From Sipunculus nudus (lineage: Eukaryota > Annelida > Sipuncula > Golfingiida > Sipunculidae): DNA of 64,000 nt. Location of the stretch: the NCBI GenBank assembly GCA_026874595.1, contig CM049306.1, positions 91,586,642 to 91,650,641 of the forward strand. The letters are read 5' to 3'. Below the pieces are notes generated by a model, which saw only the letters and a program-made list of their open reading frames with translations, did not search any database and had not been told where the DNA came from. Positions within the stretch are counted from its first letter, which is position 1. Each line of letters opens with the position of its first letter. A program made the position numbers and the translations under genes. This document shows positions 1 through 10,109 of this stretch, piece by piece.

Positions 1-960
1 TTTGTGTTCAAGTCTAAAATGCTGCGAAATGTAGTATTTCAAACTTTTAATCCACTCTTACATCATTAATTATAGCAATAACGAAATTTATTACAATAGT
101 GAACGTTATTACAAAAGTGACCGTGTCGAGCAACCACTATTGTAATAACGGTCACTATTGTAATAAAAACTAGCGGCCACCTTTATTTCACCACTGAAGA
201 AATAATTCTATCGTCGTTCATCTTGAAATGCCACCATTGTTTTAAATTTGTGTTCAAGTCTAAAATGCTGCGAATTGTAGTATTCCAAACTTTATAATCC
301 ACTCTTACGTCATTAATTATACCTATATCGAAATTTATAACAATAGTGAACGTTATTACAATAGTGACCGTGTCGGGCAACCACTATTGTAATAACGGTC
401 ACTATTGTAATAAAAACTAGCGGCGGCTTTTATCTAACCACTGAAGAAATCATTTTCCTCACTGTTCATCTTGAAATGCCACCATTGATTCATATTTGAG
501 TTCAAGTGTAAAATGGTGAGGAATTATAGAAGTCAAACCTTGTAATCCCCTCTTATGTCATTAATTATACCTATATCGAATTTTATTTCAATAGTGAACG
601 TTATTACATTACTGACCGGTTCGAGCAAACACTATTGTAAAAACGGTCATTATTAATATAAACTAGCCGCCACTTTTATGTCACCACTGAGGAAATAATT
701 CTGTCATCGTTCTTCCTGAAATGTCACCATTGTTTTATGTTGGTATTCTGGTGTAAACTGCAGGCGAATTATAGTATTCCAAACGTCGTTATATACTCTT
801 ACGTCATTAATTATACCACTAACGAAATTTATTACAATAGTGAACGTTATTACAATAGTGGCTGGGTCGAGCAACCACTATTGTAATAACGGTCACTATT
901 GTGATAAAAAATAGCCGCCACTTTAATCTCTCCACTGAAGAAACAATTGTATCCGCCAAA
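1..960 (+). repeat. Tandem satellite, ~246-bp unit with internal dyad
   Basis: About four head-to-tail units, with the phrase TTTGTGTTCAAG or a variant recurring near 1, 247, 494 and 738. Each unit carries a long inverted repeat made of two TTATTACAATAGTG blocks, a ~15-nt spacer (ACCGTGTCGAGCAAC), then two CACTATTGTAATAA blocks. Examples lie at 88-166 and 335-413. The arms are about 32 bp with few mismatches. No coding potential is seen; the short open frames here only reflect the repeat. Confidence 0.9.
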
Positions 961-1039
961 ACAGAGTTTTGCGGATACTATGTTTTCAGTCGGCTGTCGT
1001 CGCCGCCGCCGCCTAGGTTTTCGGAGAACTCCTCCCTTA

Positions 1040-2050
1040 CCACGGGGGGAATTTTTTAAAATTCGGGATTATGATCGTCACATGTGAACTGCTGCGCCCT
1101 CATTTTTGATTGACCTCTGTCCTTTCCTCTCTGCCCAGCGTCCATTTGTGCGTCTGTTTTCACAGATAAACCCACCCATCTCGGGAACCGTTCGACCGAT
1201 CAGGCTAAAAATTTACACAAATGTAGCCCTTGGATAGCTTTATAACATACACTAAAACGGTGGCGCCACCTGCAACCAATTTTGCACAGCATCCATCTTT
1301 TTATCTGCCTTGGGATAAAATCAAGCATATCTCTGCATTGGTTGGATTTATCTACCTGAAATTTTGCATGCGTATACCTCCTGGATAGCTTTCTTGATTT
1401 TATGACAGATGGCGCCACCTACATTCACAGGCTTATATCTCAAGGCTGGATTGACATATTCTTTTGAAATTTTACATGTGTATAGATCTCACATAGAACT
1501 TTATCATACCCAAAACCGATGGCGCCACCTTTCACCTTTTTTGCACAACGTCCGTCTGTTTGTTTGCTGTGGGATAAAATCACACATATATATCAGTAGT
1601 GGTTTGATTTTTTTTGCCTAAAATTTGCATGTTTATACATCTTGGATAGCTTTCTAGATTTTGTGGCAGGTGGCGCCACCTACATTCATGTTTACGCTGC
1701 ATACATTCAGGCTTATATCTCAGGACTGGTTTGACATATTCCCCTGAAATTATGCTTGTATATAGATATCACATAGATCTTAATCAAACACAAAATTGGT
1801 GGCGCCACCTTCCACCATTTTTGCACAGCGCCCTGCTGTTTGTCTGCTGTGGGATAAAATCAATCATATGCAAGTAGTGGTTTGACATTTTCTGCATATC
1901 TATTCAACTTCGATACCTTTCTGGATTTTGTGGAAGGTGGCGCCACCCCACATACACATTTCGGCTATAGACATCCATGCTCATATGCAACATAGCTCGC
2001 CGTTTTTCTCCTTGCCTATCAATCCATGCCTCACTTCATCCGTCCCACTC
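1040..2050 (+). repeat. GGCGCC-palindrome repeat array
   Basis: Degenerate tandem repeat in which the palindrome GGTGGCGCCACC or a close variant recurs at about 1259, 1409, 1519, 1668, 1799 and 1936, spaced 110-150 bp. At 1668-1681 it is a perfect 14-bp palindrome, AGGTGGCGCCACCT. Two alternating spacer types give a dimeric unit of roughly 260-280 bp. One spacer contains phrases like TTATATCTCA and the other TTTTTGCACAGCG. The same palindrome and related spacers reappear at 5.2-6.4 kb and, reversed, at 30.9-31.8 kb. Not coding. Confidence 0.8.
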
Positions 2051-2089
2051 TGATTTCGGCGGATACACGCTTGTCGACTACCCGTATTC

Positions 2090-2490
2090 TAGTTTCCATC
2101 ATAGTTCATCCTGAAAGCCACCATTGTTTTATATTTGTGTTCAAGTATAACATGCTGGGGAATCATAGTATTCCAAAGTTGTAATCCACTCCGACGTCAT
2201 TAATTATACCTCTAACGAAATTTATTTCAATATTGAATGTTATTACAATAATAGCCAGGTCGAGCAACCACTGTTGTAATAACGGTCACTATTGTAATGA
2301 AAAATAGGCGCCACTTTATCTCACCACTGAAGATGTAATTTCCTTCATAGTTCATCTTGAAATGCCACCCTTGTTTTATATTTCTGTTCAAGTGTAAAAT
2401 ACTGGGAATTTATAGTATTCAAAACGTTGTAGTCCACTCTGACGTCATTAGCTATACATATGTCGAAACTAATAAAAGTAAAAGGTAAGT
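2090..2490 (+). repeat. Partial copies of the 246-bp dyad satellite
   Basis: About one and a half diverged units of the satellite seen at 1-960, in the same orientation. They include GTTCAAGTATAACATGCTGGG, the paired TTACAAT / ATTGTAAT arms near 2240-2300, and a second start near 2380. The block is separated from the main array by the GGCGCC repeat block. Confidence 0.75.
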
Positions 2491-3400
2491 GACCTTTATA
2501 ATTCAGAATACATTTACAATCCTCTCATACGTATTTATTTATGCCACGACATTTATTACAACAGTAACAGTTACTGCAATATTAAAGGCAAATATTTCGT
2601 CCCATTTTTAATGTCAAAATTTGAGCTCTTTTATAATTTTGTGGTCTGAGATTTTCATTTTTTTTTTCTTACCACGCTGAGCCAACATTATCTCGCTATC
2701 TTTATCAGTAAAATACAACACTGGATTAACGCAGTGTTATCTTATCCTCATTATTGATTTTAAGCGAGTAGTTAAAAAATTCACAGTAAAAGGAAAGTAC
2801 TGTCGTTGTAAGTGAAATGCAATTCTAACAGGTAATTAAATATTTAACTAAAAAATGTCCACATAACTTTCTCACACGGCTACAATGAATGTGAGAAATA
2901 CGTATTATCTTGTAATATATTGTTATTGAATGTAAATATAATGTAATTAATTTAGAAATCTTTTATCGAATCAGGAAATAAACAAAGAATCCAGCCAAAC
3001 CTAATGGACTGAGGAGACTCATTAGATTTACCTGGTATGGGGAGATGCTAGAGGAAAAATTAAACCATTATAAGACATACAAATATAAATATGTTTCCTT
3101 GTCAGTTTCTGAAGTTAATGAGGACAGATTTATGAGACCTGAAAATAAGATTCTTTAGAGGATCGAATCAACTGCGACATGAAAAAGAGAAAAAGAGAGA
3201 AATCTGTACTTTGGCTAAGAAAATAGCCTGAGAAGTCGTAGAATTGAAACAAATTAAGTTAACCAAGAATATACAAGGGAAAGTTGATATGTTGAACAGA
3301 TCTAGTATGTCCCCTGCCTGTTGTGGATATAGCTGGAAAAATTTGTGAATACCTATATGAAATTTGAGATGCGTCAATGTCACCCGTCGAGTTTACTCTG
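2490..3400 (+). other. AT-rich non-coding stretch
   Basis: No open frame of substance, splice-flanked exon or clear repeat is recognised here. I see nothing further in it. Confidence 0.5.
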
Positions 3401-3760
3401 AGCTTGAAAACTGCATCAAGGTCATCCATATTCGAACTTGAACCAGCCCTTCATGAAGTAGGTCAATGCTGCTAGTTTGGTGACTGTGCATCAAATTCTT
3501 TTTGAATTATTGCGATACACGTTTTAAAACATTGTTGCCTCTGTGACCTTAAAATAATTTCAAGGTCATCAATATTCGAACTCGACTTAGCCCTTGATCA
3601 GACGCATCCATGCTGCAAGTTTGGTGGCTGTACTTCAGATTCTGTTTGAGTATTTGCGTTAACATCTTACCTGTGACGGACGGATGGACGGACGGCACGA
3701 CGGAAAGACGGACGGACGCTGACCATTTCTATGAGCCCCGCAGACGGAGGCGGGGGAGGA
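3400..3760 (+). repeat. Interspersed repeat ending in a (GACG)n tract
   Basis: Two related blocks (near 3417-3490 and 3570-3640) share the phrases AAGGTCATC.ATATTCGAAC and AGTTTGGTG.CTGT. They are followed at about 3673-3717 by a degenerate GGACGGACGGAC tract. This layout resembles common bivalve interspersed repeats, and the family assignment is inference. No protein is encoded. Confidence 0.5.
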
Positions 3761-4150
3761 TAGTAATAACCCAACCATAGGGGGCGTAGTCAAGTAGGCC
3801 CACCGGGCCATGCCCCCATCCCCGGTCCTCCCGTTTGGTACTACCCGTTATCCCGGGAATCACTTCGTCTAATCAGAAAATACCTGTGCTGGTGTGGCAC
3901 TGACGTCAGTTCACATGCAGATACATTGAGCTACAACCTTAAGCTGAAATATAGGAGTTTGCTAGGAGATAATCCAGAAAACTTTAGCCCCATAAATGGG
4001 ACGGCTAAGGTGTCTGTGAAACATGTATGCATTACAAATGCAGTATTTGAGATTTTATTTATCGATACACGGCAAATATATTTAAATATATTTTTTATTT
4101 CTTCATCTTGGACAAAAGTACTAATTGGAATTAATATAATATTATTATGT

Positions 4151-4152
4151 AG

Positions 4153-4204
<52 letters not shown>
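4151..4204. repeat. (TA)n microsatellite
   Basis: Uninterrupted alternating AT with one TTTAT break. Frames across it encode only Tyr-Ile repeats and are not genes. Confidence 0.95.
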
Positions 4205-4207
<3 letters not shown>

Positions 4208-4340
4208 GTTACAAATAGCAATCTGGTATGATTGGCAATTGTACCCGTTCAGATTGCATTTGGGATTCGTACCAGTGAAAGTCCCAACTGCGATCTGTAC
4301 TGGTACAATTGCCAAGCGTGCTAGATTGCCATGTGTACCA
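4205..4340. repeat. Long imperfect hairpin (MITE-like) beside a (TA)n tract
   Basis: The left arm from 4218 (GCAATCTGG..., then TTGGCAATTGTACC) is mirrored by the right arm ending near 4329 (GGTACAATTGCCAA, then TAGATTGC). The arms are ~50 nt with a loop of about 12 nt near 4268-4280. It sits directly against the TA microsatellite. It could be a small foldback or MITE insertion, or a transcribable hairpin; the sequence alone does not decide. Confidence 0.7.
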
Positions 4341-4344
4341 AAAC

Positions 4345-5195
4345 ATATATAATATATATAAAACATATATAATAAATAAATATATAAATATATATAAAGT
4401 AAAAAAAGTAATTTCTTGTAATATAAATATAATATAATAATGATTATATAATAATTGTTAAGTTAAATAAAGACGTAATTGTGTTCACATAGTGACATTC
4501 TAAATGACATTAGATACAAATCGAGTGCACTGGATGTTTGGGTGTCTCTATACATGCATGCTAGTATTAAGCAACTTATGTAGGTCATTTCAAATCAACT
4601 GCGCATCTATCACCAGCTGGCCTCACAATATCACGTGATCTCATTAAACACTGGACCCTTGTCAACCATGAAAACACTCGAATTTTTCTTTCGGTGTTTA
4701 TATCGAGCCGCTCATAAACACCCGGGTGTTTATACTGCTCATGTTACAGGGGCTGATGAATTAATGTATAAAGAGAAGGGCATTATAAGACCTATTAAAC
4801 CTCAAATCTCCGATTAATTATTTAACTGTAAATATATATGGTAAAAATACTGACCCCTGACAATAATGCTTGAAATTCGTGTATGTATATTTTACTTCTT
4901 AAATATTACTTCTTTAGTTCATTTACACATATTTGAAACTGCTACAACGTTGTGAGACATTTGTTGACACTTTTAAAGGGACATTTAAACTTGTTGGTAA
5001 AAGCACGTCTTGTGTCTATCAGTAGACACCAGTGGTTTCTGCATAACACGGACGTTTTATACACGTGGGTATTCAAATATAACACTGGTGTATTGTACAA
5101 AACATTAGACGTGTCATCATTTTTTTACAGTGTAAGGGATTCTCTATAACCGTTATTGTGTTATATGTTTAATTACGTTTTTGTTTAATTGATTT
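4345..5195. other. No recognisable feature
   Basis: AT-rich sequence with short chance frames only. No similarity to a known domain is visible on either strand. Confidence 0.45.
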
Positions 5196-5199
5196 ATAC

Positions 5200-6360
5200 T
5201 TTTAAAAGGGTACGGTAGGTAGCGTCACCTGTATGTTTGATGGGAAAACTTTCCATAATGGATGTACATGCCAAATTGCAAACCAACACATTGAACCACT
5301 CCTGAGATATGAGCAATTTTTACCTAAAGCAAATGTACGGATCGACGCCACATAAAAACAATTGCAGATGGCGCCACCAGTCTTGAATATGAGATTGAGG
5401 TATCCAAGATCTATGTACAAGCAAAATTTCAGGTCAATGCGGCAAATCATTCCTGAGAAAAGGATTTTAATATATACTATGAAAACGATAGGGTAAGTGG
5501 CCCAATCTTTCTGTTTTTTTTTTAAGAAAAACTTTCCAAGATAGATTTACATGCCAAATTTCAGACCAATTAATTGAACCACTCCTGAGATATGAGCAAT
5601 ATTCAAATAAAGCAAACGTACGGATGGATACCACATAAAAACGATTAGAGATGGCGCCACCAGTTTTAAATTCAAGATGGAGGTATCCCAGGTCCATAGT
5701 TATACTAAATTTCAGCCCCATCTGTGCATTTGTATTTTACTTATAATGCTTACAGTACTGACAAGTGGCAATGACTGGATATTAAACGGCGCGAAAACAA
5801 GAAAAGGACAGAAGATGGCGCCACCTGTCTTCTGCAGAAGGCAACACTATCCAAAATTGTCGGTCAACCTGATTTTTGGACCAATCCATGCATCACTTAC
5901 CGAGATGTATATAATTTTGTGTGATTTTCACCATATATGGCAATATTTAAGGTCAAAGCCACTCTCATAGGAAAGGTCATGACCCCATTTTAAATATCAT
6001 TAATCCTATAACCTATATCTATGTATATATATGCATAATACAATAGAAATCTGTCAACTTGTTTTTGACTTATAATCCAGTACTGTAAAGTGGCAATGAT
6101 TATTATTCGACAAGTATACAAGCAAAGAAAAATGGGTGGCGCCACCAGTTTCTGGTATATGACCACAATATTTAGGATCTTCGGTTAACTTGAGTTTTGG
6201 ATCAATCCATGCAAGATTTCTTGAGATATTTAAGAATTTGTGTGATTTAAAAAAAATGGACCTATTCAAGGTCAAGGTAACTCTCCCAGTAAAGGTCATG
6301 ACCCCATTTAAATAGGTTTCGTCCTCTCACCCATATCTATGAACATGTCAATTTTGGTAA
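5200..6360 (+). repeat. GGCGCC-palindrome interspersed element, ~1.1 kb
   Basis: Two tandem ~280-bp units (near 5200-5470 and 5500-5770) share phrases such as CACTCCTGAGATATGAGCAA, ATGCCAAATT and AGATGGCGCCACCAG. They are followed by two related units with GGCGCC at 5817 and 6138, each ending in AAGGTCATGACCCCAT (5975-5990, 6292-6307). A reversed counterpart of the 3' part (6140-6440) lies at 30.89-31.15 kb, which makes this a dispersed family. No coding capacity is seen. Confidence 0.75.
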
Positions 6361-6529
6361 AGATCCGTGAAATATTTTTATCTCGCATGAAAGAAATCTC
6401 TGCAGCGGTTGCGAAGGCGGCGGCGGCGCGACCGCGTCTAAACCATTGCATCCCGACGTTATCTAGGGATACAACAATAAGAAACACGTTCCCTGTTTTA
6501 ACCTTGTGAATGAGGAGTACAAACATGTA

Positions 6530-6960
6530 AATATGTGTTTAAATGGTCTAGTTTTCTTGACGTTATGAACGACTTTATGTAGCGGAAGACATACACTTCG
6601 GGTAAATTTGTCCAGTTAAACGATTTGCTATTCCTAAAACGTATTAATTCACATTTAATAACCCTAATTTTTGCTTAATTATACATCTGTTAATTATAAT
6701 TTTTGTATAATTTCTACAATATTTATTGTAAAAATTGTTAATTCAAGATTTTAAAATTCCCCATAAAAACACGGCTGCCAGTCTTAAGACATATACAATC
6801 AGCTCTGTTCATATGTAAATTATATTGATGACCCGACATTTTCCAATCCCAGCCCCATGTCGCATGCTGTCCCACGGAGGGCCACATTTTGGACCGAGCG
6901 ACCCGTGACAAACGTCATGCTATGGATGACGACGATATTCATGAAGTTGCAGCAAATTTT
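6530..6960. other. AT-rich non-coding stretch
   Basis: No gene, exon or repeat signature is recognised between the GGCGCC element and the long TA tract. Confidence 0.45.
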
Positions 6961-6971
6961 CTGAGTCGCGC

Positions 6972-6972
<1 letters not shown>

Positions 6973-7055
<83 letters not shown>
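6973..7055. repeat. (TA)n microsatellite, about 41 repeats
   Basis: Pure TA dinucleotide run directly abutting the reversed dyad satellite at 7056. Open frames crossing it on both strands are repeat translations. Confidence 0.97.
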
Positions 7056-7057
<2 letters not shown>

Positions 7058-7905
7058 TAGTGGTTGCTCGACCCGGTCACTATTGTAATAACGTTCACTA
7101 TTGTAATAAATTTCGTTATAGGTATAATTAATGACGTAAGAGTGGATAACAACGTTTGGAATACTATAATTCACCAACAGTTTACACCAGAACACAAATA
7201 TAAAACAATGGTGGCATTTCAAGATGAACGATGATAGAATTATTTCTTTAGTGGTGAGATAAAGGCAGCCGCTAGTTTTTATTACAATAGTGACCGTTAT
7301 TACAATAGTGGTTGCTCGACACGGTCACTATTGTAATAACGTTCACTATTGTAATAAATTTCGTTATTGCTATATTTTATGATGTAAAAGTGGATTATAA
7401 GGTTTGGAATATTACAATTCTGCAGCATTTTAGACTTGAATACAAATTTAAAACAATGGTGGCATTTCATGATGAACGAGGATAGAATTATTTCTTTAGT
7501 GGTGAAAAAAGGTGGCCGCTACTTTTTATTACAATAGTGACCGTTATTACAATAGTGGTTTCTCGACACGGTCACTAATGTAATAAAGTTCACTAGTGTA
7601 ATAACATATAAAATACAATCTGATGCGTTTTGGGGGATACTGTGTATAAATTGTGTTGTTTTTTTCGGGAATATCATTTGTTCGGAATAATCTCGAAAAT
7701 CTGGGAAAAATTTCCGCCTGCAACATCAACCACTATTGTAATAAAAACTTATTACAATAGTGGTTGCATTTGCAACCACTATTGTAATAATTATTACAAT
7801 AGTGACCGTTATTACAATAGTGGTTGGCAGGAACTGGCCCTTACCAACCACTATTGTAATAATTATTACAATAGCGAACGTTATTACAATAGTGGTTGCA
7901 ACAAG
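7056..7905 (-). repeat. Dyad satellite in reverse orientation plus compact dyad cluster
   Basis: Two units of the ~246-bp satellite run here on the minus strand. The complements of the unit phrases appear, for example GGTGGCATTTCAAGATGAAC at 7211-7230 and again near 7460. From about 7725 to 7905 only the dyad motif remains, with ACCACTATTGTAATAA and TTATTACAATAGTGG alternating several times within 180 bp. Together with 1-2490 this makes a large inverted arrangement across the first 8 kb. Confidence 0.88.
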
Positions 7906-7959
7906 GCTTACCAGCTCAATTATCCGATTGCCTACTGAGTCGGGTTGTCACTGCTAGAT

Positions 7960-8490
7960 ATTTAACTGGCCTGAAATCTGGTATTATGTTATGGTAAGTA
8001 GTGTCATTCAGGATATTCTGTAAAAATCGATTCACTGCAAATTTATAATTTCCTTTGGTAATTGCTTTCACATGCACCTGTACTAATGAATATATTTAAT
8101 ATTTCTTTATTGTTTAAAGATTTCAATAGATCATTGAGAAAAAGGGTAAAACGTGGACAATAAAGCCGAGGGCGGATGAAGCCTTGATCAGCCAATCTCA
8201 GTTAAACATTCTTGAAAGACATGTTTATAATTGCTTTTACAAATAGCTTTGACTTGTCACAATCAAAATCACTTTTGCCATATCTGCCTTATACAACAGT
8301 TCATGACTGAGATCAGTGTACCGTTGTTGGCCGCTTAACAGAAGACTTTTGTCTGATATAATTCAACACTAAATTCTAATGAAACTTCAAATGTTTGGAT
8401 GTATGAATACTATCTTCGTGTTTAGTGGTGTCAGTTTATTAAAGGCGAAAGTCTTGAAAATCCTTTTAAAAAACCTATACGAATATTAAA
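7960..8490. other. No recognisable feature
   Basis: AT-rich sequence without a domain-bearing frame or clear repeat. Confidence 0.45.
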
Positions 8491-8497
8491 ATGTTAA

Positions 8498-8598
<101 letters not shown>

Positions 8599-8674
8599 TT
8601 AGGGAACCTAATATCAACAGATCACGTTTGCGTGACGAACATAAATTTTTCAATGGAGAAAAAAAAACAGATTC

Positions 8675-9440
8675 TGTAACACTAGGCAGCGTGAAATATC
8701 TAGGGGAATGAATAAAGTCTTTTTGTTTTGTTAACAAATAACTATAATTTATTCTTAAAACCACCCTAACACTACTATACACTAAATCAATACAATTACA
8801 CAGTACAACAACAGTATAACAGCAAATCAATATACTTACACAGCCTAATAAACAAAGTGCGCAGTACCTGGATACCACTACTGTCACAGCGACAAGTCCT
8901 TTAAAGCATCTAATTCAGTTGAACAGTTCACACAAATCTTCTCAAAGAATAACAGTCCAATGTGACAACTCTTGTGACAATCCCGAAAGCAAATTGAAGA
9001 CTATAAAAGATCCGTTACAAATCCCGCAAAAAATCTGAAGAAAATCTATAATTGCCACACTTATCGTAATAGGTCCCACAAACTGACTTACACGCTTCTG
9101 TGTCCGCTGGTATATTTTCTCACCTCTCTCTCGGCTCTTTATATAACTTTTCACCCCAAGCCGAGAACTTTCCATTTCTCGAACAATCTAAAGAAGCTAA
9201 CATAATAAACACGCTCAAAGAACATACTAGAACAAAGAACGCTGTGTATCTAGTACTATCTACACGCCAGGGTTCTACCAATGCGGATTAAACCGAGCCT
9301 GCAACACCCGGCCAATCGAGGCCGATACAACACAAGCATGGCACATGAACCAAATGTCAACAACGCATGGAGCACCCCTGCGCACAATAAAAGAAACACA
9401 TGCAAGACCGCTGCACACAATAAAAAGGGCACCTGTAACA
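8675..9440 (-). mobile_element. Probable solo LTR of an LTR retrotransposon
   Basis: Read on the minus strand, a ~765-bp block starts TGTTACAGGTGCCC (at 9440) and ends CCTAGTGTTACA (at 8675), so its ends are TG...CA. Inside are a TATA-like TTATATAAAGAG (about 9133-9144) and, about 390 bp further on, an AATAAA signal (8748-8753). This is the promoter then poly(A)-signal order expected of U3-R. No primer-binding site, gag/pol frame or second LTR is seen beside it, and no clear target duplication, so a solo or decayed LTR is the best reading. Confidence 0.5.
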
Positions 9441-9673
9441 ATATTGAATATTTCAACAAGTATAAGATTTTAAAAAAGTTTTCAGTATATGTTTACTCTA
9501 ACCAAGACCATTATAACTCTAACTCTAACCATTTTAATATAATATATATTTGTTTTACCTGCTTGGTCACAGTTGACGGCATGTAGTTATATTGGCTGGT
9601 TTTGTAACTGAAGGACCAGTAGTAAAACCATGTTCTGTTAACTGAAATATTTACTTTAGAGAATATAGTCATA

Positions 9674-10101
9674 CTGTGGTTGGCTTCAAATTATCGAGGC
9701 TATAATTTCGAGATTTTTCCATTTTGAATAATTCGCGAGGGTTTTATTTTCGCGATCTCACCAGAACCTATATCAAAACTTTGGTAAAGCCATACCTGTG
9801 TGTATTATAAAATTAGAATAAGTCATGAGTTTGTAATATTCTACTCATAAAACGATGGGCCCGTACACACAGCACGTATAGTTTAATGTTAATTTTAGGT
9901 AACGTTTTCCCTATACCTGCATGGTTGTAATTTATTATAAAATTTCCCACTGTTCTAAATGAATCACAAACAAGTATTGGTTTCACTGAATAAGATGGAC
10001 ATACTCAGTTGGTTAATTATTGCCGAGGCTTCATTTTCGCGATTATGCCATTCGCGAATATCGCGAAATTAAAACCCTCGCGAACAAAAAGGCAACCACA
10101 G
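9674..10101. mobile_element. 428-bp MITE with TA target duplication
   Basis: The ends are CTGTGGTTGGCTT (left) and the complement of CTGTGGTTGCCTT (right), each flanked by TA (9672-9673 and 10102-10103). The subterminal sequence is also inverted: TTCGCGAGGGTTTTATTTTC near 9731-9750 and GCGAAATTAAAACCCTCGCG near 10063-10082. It encodes no protein. TA duplication and TIRs fit a Tc1/mariner- or pogo-type non-autonomous element; the superfamily is inference. Confidence 0.75.
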
Positions 10102-10109
10102 TAAATCAC

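Noticed and set aside
1-960. CRISPR-like repeat-spacer pattern
   Set aside because: The units are ~246 bp with related, not unique, intervening sequence, and the genome context is eukaryotic.
6820-7222. Three ~80-110-residue frames crossing the TA tract
   Set aside because: They are Tyr-Ile translations of (TA)n on both strands. The same holds for frames at 3926-4366 and 8486-8887.
8942-9459. Short frames in the LTR-like block as proteins
   Set aside because: They overlap on both strands inside a block with LTR-like promoter and poly(A) signals, and none has a domain.
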